Origin: Psychrobacillus vulpis
GTDB taxonomy: Bacteria > Bacillota > Bacilli > Bacillales_A > Planococcaceae
Assembly: GCF_006861825.1 (NCBI RefSeq)
Contig: NZ_VDGI01000013.1
Span: 3,105 to 67,104, forward strand
Length of the DNA: 64,000 nucleotides
Direction of reading: 5' to 3'
Of this stretch, positions 58,942 to 64,000 are shown piece by piece. The stretch's first letter is position 1, and each line of letters starts with the position of its first letter. The notes under the pieces were generated by a model, which was not told the DNA's origin, did no database searches, and worked only from the letters and a program-made list of their open reading frames with translations. Both the position numbers and the translations under genes were made by a program.

Positions 58942-61900
58942 ATGAAAGTAAATCAATTAATAGCGAACAATATTAACAAACTAGATGCAGCACTACCTGT
59001 AGATAAATCGTTAGGAATTGCTGGTTTATCTGGATCTGGTAAAACTACATTTTGTCAAACTATTGGAGAAGAATCCAAGAAGCGTCTCGTTTCCTTATTA
59101 CCAAAAGCTGAATATCAATATTTGTTTCCAAACATTATGGAAACTAATTTCAGTGCTATCAAAATGGAAGAAATGCCTCTAGTACTTTTTCTCGGAAAAT
59201 CATCCATTTCTTCGAATCCACGTTCAACGATAGGCACCCATACGGGCGTTTTTAAAGAGATTCGCGTGCGACTTGCTGAAGAATTTAATCTTTCTCCAGA
59301 AGTTTTTTCATTTAATAATGAATTAGGTTGGTGTCCCGCATGTAAAGGGCGCGGCACTACGAAAAATATCGAATGTAAAAAGTGTGAGGGCAAGCGTTAT
59401 AATCCAGAAGTGGAGCAACATAAGATAGAAATATTGAATCAACCACATAGTATTTCCGATATTAACAACTTAAGTATTGAAACGATTCTTTCCCTTAGAG
59501 AAGAATTACATATTAGTGAAGCAAAACAACATATTCTTCAAAATATACTCAATATGAATATTGGTTACCTAACATTAAATCGTATTATGGGTACCTTGTC
59601 AGGTGGAGAAATAACGCGACTTTACTTGGCTGAATTTATGGCAACAAGTGAAAATACCGTTATTATTATTGATGAAATTTCAGTAGGTCTAGACCACCAA
59701 ACACTATTGAAAATTTTAGAACAGATTAAACAATTGGGCTACAAGAATCAGATTTGGCTCATTGACCATTCTGACACGGTGCTTAACACATCGGAAGAAC
59801 AATTATTCTTTGGACCTGGTAGTGGAAAATACGGTGGGAAAATTGTAGAAGAATCCCCACGTCCACAACCAATCACTTCGGAAAGAAATAAAGAAATGCC
59901 AATACTAAACTATCAATTTCAAGATCTATACTGCCGTAATATTCAAATGAAAGAAATTCAGATTCCTAAAAATAGAATTGTCACTTTTACGGGGGAATCA
60001 GGATGTGGGAAGTCTACACTTGTTAATGAATGTATTGCCAAAGATTTTCAGAAGCGATATCCAAAAGATAAACTCGTAATAGTTGGACAAGATCGAAATC
60101 AATCGATTACTAGTCGGTCTACAGTTGCAACGTTTCTTGATATTAAAAGGAAACTTACAAAATATAGTGAAGATATTGATGATATTTTTCAGCGTTCGAT
60201 TGAAGATATTATTGAAGAACTGCCAAAGGAAGATATTGCTCATAAACGCTTGAGCTTATTAATCAAACTTGGACTTGGTTATTTGACGTTGGAAAGAAAA
60301 ACGCAGTCTTTATCGACGGGTGAATTTCAATGTGTTCATTTAGTTTCTGAGCTGTTTGCTAACTCAAGAAACCCACATACGCTCTTTATTTTTGACGAGC
60401 CTTCCAAAGGTTTATCACAAAATATTTTAAATCAATTCATTGATAGTGTAAGGGTCATTCTGCAAGATGAATCTGTCTCTATTATGATGATAGAGCATAA
60501 TGCTTATATGATAGACAACTCTGATTTTATCGTTGATTTTGGGGACAGGCAGATTGCACCTGTCGAGCGTCTTGATGTTGTCAGTCATGATGATTATTAT
60601 CGCGGGCAAAACGGTCCAGAACAGGTTGCACCATTGCAAATTTCTTCTACACTAAATCAACCAAATGGCATAAACTATTTAACAGAAAACCATATTGCCT
60701 ATTTTAAAAATGCAGAAAACGTCTATAAGGGCGGTATTTTAAAAAGCTTGTCCTCCATGGCCCGTTTGATTTATGGTGAATATGAAACAGACATAATTGC
60801 ACCCGTTATCGCTATAGACTTGGAACGTCACTTATATAGTCAATATAGTTTTCTTTATGAACTTGGCGGCGTGATCAACCATATTGTAGCAGCTCATCCA
60901 ACCAATAAAGATACAAGAAACTTTGATTTCTATCATCAAGACAATCATTGCCCATGCTGTTCGGGCCGTCGAGTGATTGAAAAATTTGATTTTGAAGTTG
61001 TTCTTCAGGATAAAACCGTGCCATTTTGGGATGGTCAATTACATGTAGATGTAATGGAAGTTTTAAAATTTTATCAGTTTTCAAAATTAGAATTCCTCTT
61101 TGATGAGATTAAAAATGAACTCGGTCAGGATATAAGTAAAAGTTATAATGACATGTCAGAAGCAGAAAAGCATACCTTTTTATACGGGTATTGGGAAAAG
61201 TCCTTTTATGATAAAGAAGGCAAGACAAGAAGGACTTGGGAAGGCTTTAATTTAATCATTGGGCGTTATATATTTGTATCGAAATCGATTATTAAAGAGC
61301 ATATAAAAGAATCCAAAGAGATTATTACATGTCCCGTTTGCGAAGGAACCGTATTAAATCATCATAAAAAGCTCAAATTTGGTGACTCGGATATTCGAGA
61401 GATTATTCATCAGCCACTTGACCAAGTTATTAAAACAGTAGGGAAGTTACCGCAACTGGTAAAATTGAAATCTATTGTTGGCGGCGATATGGCCTTGACG
61501 GAGGATGTCTCCCTGTTACCTAGGGAAACACAAGTTGCACTGAAAATGCTTGAACTGGAACTAGCAAGCTTTGCCCATTATGAAATGGTATTACAAAATG
61601 TTTTACCATTCTGGGACAGTATTAGCGAGAATATCGACTCGATCAGCATGAATAATCGGATTACCATCTGTGACTTTACCAATATCACTGAGACAAGAGA
61701 AACCATTATTGATAAGTATTTCACTAATGGAAAATATAAAAAACTGACGTATGTTTATGAGGCGTTTGGTTACAAAAAACTTGTCACCCAAATTAATAAA
61801 ATTAAAAAAAGTCATCCTTGCCCATTCTGTAAAGGAAAGAAAGTCATTACAGAAGAAAATCTCCATGATGGCGTATTTAAATTAACGATACCTTGTGTGA

Positions 61901-62112
61901 GTTGCAATGAAAGTGGTATTAATGATGAAGGACTTAAAGAAATTGTCGAAGGCATAGATGTAGAAACATGGCTAACTGGCAAAGTGAGTGATGTTGTTAC
62001 TGAAAGCTTAAATCTTGAGCATGTTGCAGATCTTCTTATTTTCAATCGAATTCGTGAGTTGAATAAACAAGAAATGATGGCGATTTACCAATTCCTTGAG
62101 CATAATAAATAA
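58942..62112 (+). CDS. Large UvrA-like ABC ATPase with an extended zinc-rich C terminus
   Basis: 1056 residues. Two UvrA-type nucleotide-binding domains lie in the first 550: Walker A GLSGSGKT (28-35), a zinc module CPACKGRG...CKKCEGKRY (131-152), signature TLSGGE, Walker B VIIIDEI; then Walker A GESGCGKST (351-359), signature SLSTGE, Walker B LFIFDEP. The UvrB-binding and insertion domains of canonical UvrA are missing. Residues 550-1056 are an extra region with CPCC (about 670), CPVC (about 797), and CPFC...CVSC (about 959), which looks like a degenerate third UvrA-like segment. It is not housekeeping UvrA; a self-resistance or DNA-translocation role is possible. ATG 58942 is preferred; an in-frame ATG at 58903 exists. 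Confidence 0.8.
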   Translation: MKVNQLIANNINKLDAALPVDKSLGIAGLSGSGKTTFCQTIGEESKKRLVSLLPKAEYQYLFPNIMETNFSAIKMEEMPLVLFLGKSSISSNPRSTIGTHTGVFKEIRVRLAEEFNLSPEVFSFNNELGWCPACKGRGTTKNIECKKCEGKRYNPEVEQHKIEILNQPHSISDINNLSIETILSLREELHISEAKQHILQNILNMNIGYLTLNRIMGTLSGGEITRLYLAEFMATSENTVIIIDEISVGLDHQTLLKILEQIKQLGYKNQIWLIDHSDTVLNTSEEQLFFGPGSGKYGGKIVEESPRPQPITSERNKEMPILNYQFQDLYCRNIQMKEIQIPKNRIVTFTGESGCGKSTLVNECIAKDFQKRYPKDKLVIVGQDRNQSITSRSTVATFLDIKRKLTKYSEDIDDIFQRSIEDIIEELPKEDIAHKRLSLLIKLGLGYLTLERKTQSLSTGEFQCVHLVSELFANSRNPHTLFIFDEPSKGLSQNILNQFIDSVRVILQDESVSIMMIEHNAYMIDNSDFIVDFGDRQIAPVERLDVVSHDDYYRGQNGPEQVAPLQISSTLNQPNGINYLTENHIAYFKNAENVYKGGILKSLSSMARLIYGEYETDIIAPVIAIDLERHLYSQYSFLYELGGVINHIVAAHPTNKDTRNFDFYHQDNHCPCCSGRRVIEKFDFEVVLQDKTVPFWDGQLHVDVMEVLKFYQFSKLEFLFDEIKNELGQDISKSYNDMSEAEKHTFLYGYWEKSFYDKEGKTRRTWEGFNLIIGRYIFVSKSIIKEHIKESKEIITCPVCEGTVLNHHKKLKFGDSDIREIIHQPLDQVIKTVGKLPQLVKLKSIVGGDMALTEDVSLLPRETQVALKMLELELASFAHYEMVLQNVLPFWDSISENIDSISMNNRITICDFTNITETRETIIDKYFTNGKYKKLTYVYEAFGYKKLVTQINKIKKSHPCPFCKGKKVITEENLHDGVFKLTIPCVSCNESGINDEGLKEIVEGIDVETWLTGKVSDVVTESLNLEHVADLLIFNRIRELNKQEMMAIYQFLEHNK

Positions 62113-62174
62113 ATTAGATTTATTGAAACAAGATATATTTAAGTAAAGAGCTAGCTGTCAGTCAGTGAAGAAAA

Positions 62175-62208
62175 CTCATCTGCAATAATAAATTGCAGAT
62201 GAGTTTTT
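62175..62208 (+). terminator. Rho-independent terminator
   Basis: CTCATCTGCAAT and ATTGCAGATGAG form a perfect 12-bp stem, followed by TTTTTAT. Confidence 0.92.
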
Positions 62209-62323
62209 ATGCTTTTCTGAAGAGGAGCTTGTTGGTTTTAAAGAATTATAGAATTAGTCATTTTAGGATGATTTGAACAAAGATTCCAGACAATTAAGTG
62301 TGGGATACTCCCGAAGAATATAA

Positions 62324-62362
62324 AATAACCTGAGTCTATATCAATTATAGACTCAGGTTATT
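62324..62362 (-). terminator. Terminator for the GH18 gene
   Basis: AATAACCTGAGTCTATA and its reverse complement form a perfect 17-bp stem around TCAAT. On the minus strand it is followed by TTATATT, so it ends the gene at 62403. Confidence 0.85.
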
Positions 62363-62402
62363 AAGAGAGATTTCAACATCTAAAGGATGTTTTATATTGT
62401 AA

Positions 62403-63917
62403 TTATTTATTGAAATGGTATACATCCCAAATGTCAGGAGTTTCAGAACCAATATACCAAGCAGCTGCACCGCCTAGGTTAAACTGGTTAGCCAAATTGA
62501 CACGAAGTTTGATAGATTGTTTATCCTCCACCCATATTTGGTGTTTCTCACCGTTTGCAATGTATTCTACATAGTTTTGCTGAGTATTTTGATCCCAAAC
62601 TTTTTTTAGCCCTTTTGAAGTGATGATTTTCTCAACTTCAACCATTGTTCGATCAATACTGTTCACTTTTTTCGTTGTTAAATTAGTGACCCATTCCCTT
62701 GTGTAGAATGGTACTCCTAATACGATTTTATGAGATGGTACATCATTCATTAAAAGTTCAACACCTTTTTTTGTCCAAGGCATTGAAGCTACAGAACCAG
62801 TTATTTGGTTGCCCCCCCAATGTTCTTCATAGCCCATCATAACAATATAGTCAGCAACTTCACCTAGCTTTTTACGGTCTAGACTTCCTGACCAAAAAGG
62901 ATCACTATTTTCTCTTGTGACGTCAACAGATACTTTAATTCCATGAGGCTGCAGAGCCTTTTTAAGTTCAGTTATAAAGAGGACAAAATCTTGCTTGTTT
63001 TTCGGATCGATATTTTCAAAGTCCACATTGATCCCATCACTTTTTGTTTGGATCAAAGAATTCTTTAGTGCAGAAACTAATTTTTGACGATTTCCAGAAT
63101 TACTTAATACTAAGTTAGTCAAAACAGGATCAAATTTATTACCAAATAGTGGCCAGACTTTCTTTCCCTTACTATGTGCATCCTTCAGATACTTTGTATC
63201 AGCTGTAATGGAAACAAAATTGCCTGAATTGCTTAAAGTATACCAACGGGGTGAGACAACATTTAAATTCGAATGATTCAGTTGTTGAGCATAATTCTTA
63301 GAGCTCCCATTATAGTTCCAACCCATAACGATACGTTCTTGATTCTTTTGTTGTAAATGGGACTTCTTCACCCATCCTTTTTTTCCACCTAACAATTGAA
63401 TTTGTAGGTAATAATCAGGAATGTATAATTTTTGGCCTATAAAAAGGTTTGAAGTACGTAAATTGTTCAATTTGGTTAAATCATTAATGGATACTCCGTA
63501 CTTTTTGGAAATTTTCCATAAAGTATCTCCTTTAATAACCGTATATACTTTGTACTTCTGTGGAATTATTAATTTCTGGCCAATTAGAAGTTCTGTAGAG
63601 CTAAGGTTGTTAGCTATCTGAAGTTCGCTCATGGAAACACCATATTGGTTTGAAATATTCCATAATGTATTTCCTGAAATTACTGAATGGGAAATTGCAG
63701 TGGATGAGTCTCCCGATACACTAGATAGAACAGGAAATTCATCTCCTCTTTTTAGAGTTGTAATAACGGTTGAACCTTGTTTCGGTTTACTTAGAACTTT
63801 AACGTTATCTATTAGAACAGATCCGACTGAAAGCGAATTACCGGCAGCCTGACCGATTATTGGTCCGAAATTGAAAAATAAAACTAATATAATTAAACTA
63901 TGAAGTATTTTTTTCAC
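62403..63917 (-). CDS. LysM-containing GH18 family glycoside hydrolase
   Basis: 504 residues: signal peptide (1-26), an SH3-like segment (28-66), two LysM domains (77-118 and 124-166, each with GNTLWNISNQYGVS or GDTLWKISKKYGVS), then a GH18 catalytic domain. The active site DGINVDFE (Glu301) fits the DxxDxDxE motif, and the C-terminal WYIGSETPDIWDV is typical. It resembles spore-cortex-lytic and YdhD/YvbX-like exoenzymes that bind peptidoglycan and cleave N-acetylglucosamine links. The GTG start has GAGGAG upstream. It may act in sporulation or germination, or on the cell wall. Confidence 0.92.
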   Translation of the reverse strand: MKKILHSLIILVLFFNFGPIIGQAAGNSLSVGSVLIDNVKVLSKPKQGSTVITTLKRGDEFPVLSSVSGDSSTAISHSVISGNTLWNISNQYGVSMSELQIANNLSSTELLIGQKLIIPQKYKVYTVIKGDTLWKISKKYGVSINDLTKLNNLRTSNLFIGQKLYIPDYYLQIQLLGGKKGWVKKSHLQQKNQERIVMGWNYNGSSKNYAQQLNHSNLNVVSPRWYTLSNSGNFVSITADTKYLKDAHSKGKKVWPLFGNKFDPVLTNLVLSNSGNRQKLVSALKNSLIQTKSDGINVDFENIDPKNKQDFVLFITELKKALQPHGIKVSVDVTRENSDPFWSGSLDRKKLGEVADYIVMMGYEEHWGGNQITGSVASMPWTKKGVELLMNDVPSHKIVLGVPFYTREWVTNLTTKKVNSIDRTMVEVEKIITSKGLKKVWDQNTQQNYVEYIANGEKHQIWVEDKQSIKLRVNLANQFNLGGAAAWYIGSETPDIWDVYHFNK

Positions 63918-64000
63918 TTAATCTCATTCTCCTCTAGTTTGAATGAAGTAGTACAACTCACCTAGATTACTATGGATTAAATTTAATAGATACAGGTACT
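63918..64000. other. Upstream region of the GH18 gene, cut by window end
   Basis: It contains the GAGGAG ribosome binding site of the minus-strand gene. No promoter could be assigned with confidence. Confidence 0.4.

Overview
The window is AT-rich Bacillota DNA. Strong GGAGG-type ribosome binding sites, frequent TTG and GTG starts, UvrX with LexA (Cheo-type) boxes, CsaA, a LURP-one/YxjI-like protein, a DUF1835 protein and an LCP protein all point to the order Bacillales (Bacillaceae or Caryophanaceae/Planococcaceae). I cannot name the species. No rRNA, tRNA, CRISPR array, phage structural module or plasmid replication gene was seen.

Layout. 1-1340 is the 3' part of a group II intron (reverse transcriptase plus domain V). 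1.4-9.1 kb is a run of unrelated single genes: a beta-lactamase-fold protein, an NHL beta-propeller, a nucleoside deaminase, an ANT-like nucleotidyltransferase, a Nudix hydrolase, and SOS-controlled uvrX with a remnant-filled insertion behind it. 10.3-26 kb holds decayed small membrane genes and then more ordinary genes: DUF6157, DUF1835, a 2H phosphoesterase, a HisB/GmhB-type phosphatase, SelO, lipoproteins, a LysR/EamA divergent pair, a methyltransferase and an LCP protein. 26-30 kb and 34-55 kb are mainly short monocistronic accessory genes: GNAT acetyltransferases, an APH kinase, P-loop kinases, alpha/beta hydrolases, a metallo-beta-lactamase-fold hydrolase, CPBP proteases, DinB, formylglycine-enzyme-like, lipoproteins, GyrI-like, pentapeptide repeat and racemase. 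55-64 kb carries an M3 oligopeptidase, an ArsR/SRPBCC pair with a two-operator promoter, a large UvrA-like ATPase and a LysM-GH18 hydrolase.

The most striking structure is a dispersed palindromic element, with about 40 recognisable units between 2.1 and 57.7 kb. It lies between the accessory genes and is absent, as far as I can see, from 10-26 kb and 58-64 kb. Two forms occur. The A unit has arms like AACTAAC / TTTAGTT around a GGGTGC loop and is usually followed by a short hairpin and a T-run. The B unit has arms like TTCAACTAA / TTAGTTGAA around a GGGGCAG loop. In intact composites the order is A, hairpin plus T-run, B. The right arm of A can pair with the left arm of B, and the outer arms can pair too, so the whole folds in a nested way resembling an integron attC site. 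All units noticed point the same way, along the + strand with most of the genes. No integron-type recombinase lies in the window and the boxes do not match canonical attC consensus, so a gene-cassette system is a hypothesis. A MITE-like or terminator-associated repeat is the main alternative.

A second theme is gene decay. At least a dozen genes carry a frameshift (several in T-runs), an in-frame stop, or a start codon replaced by ATA/ATC behind a good ribosome binding site. Fragments of RmlD-like, GNAT, glycosyltransferase and uvrX genes also remain. Either this is an old turnover region or the assembly has indel errors; the base substitutions argue that at least some of the decay is real.
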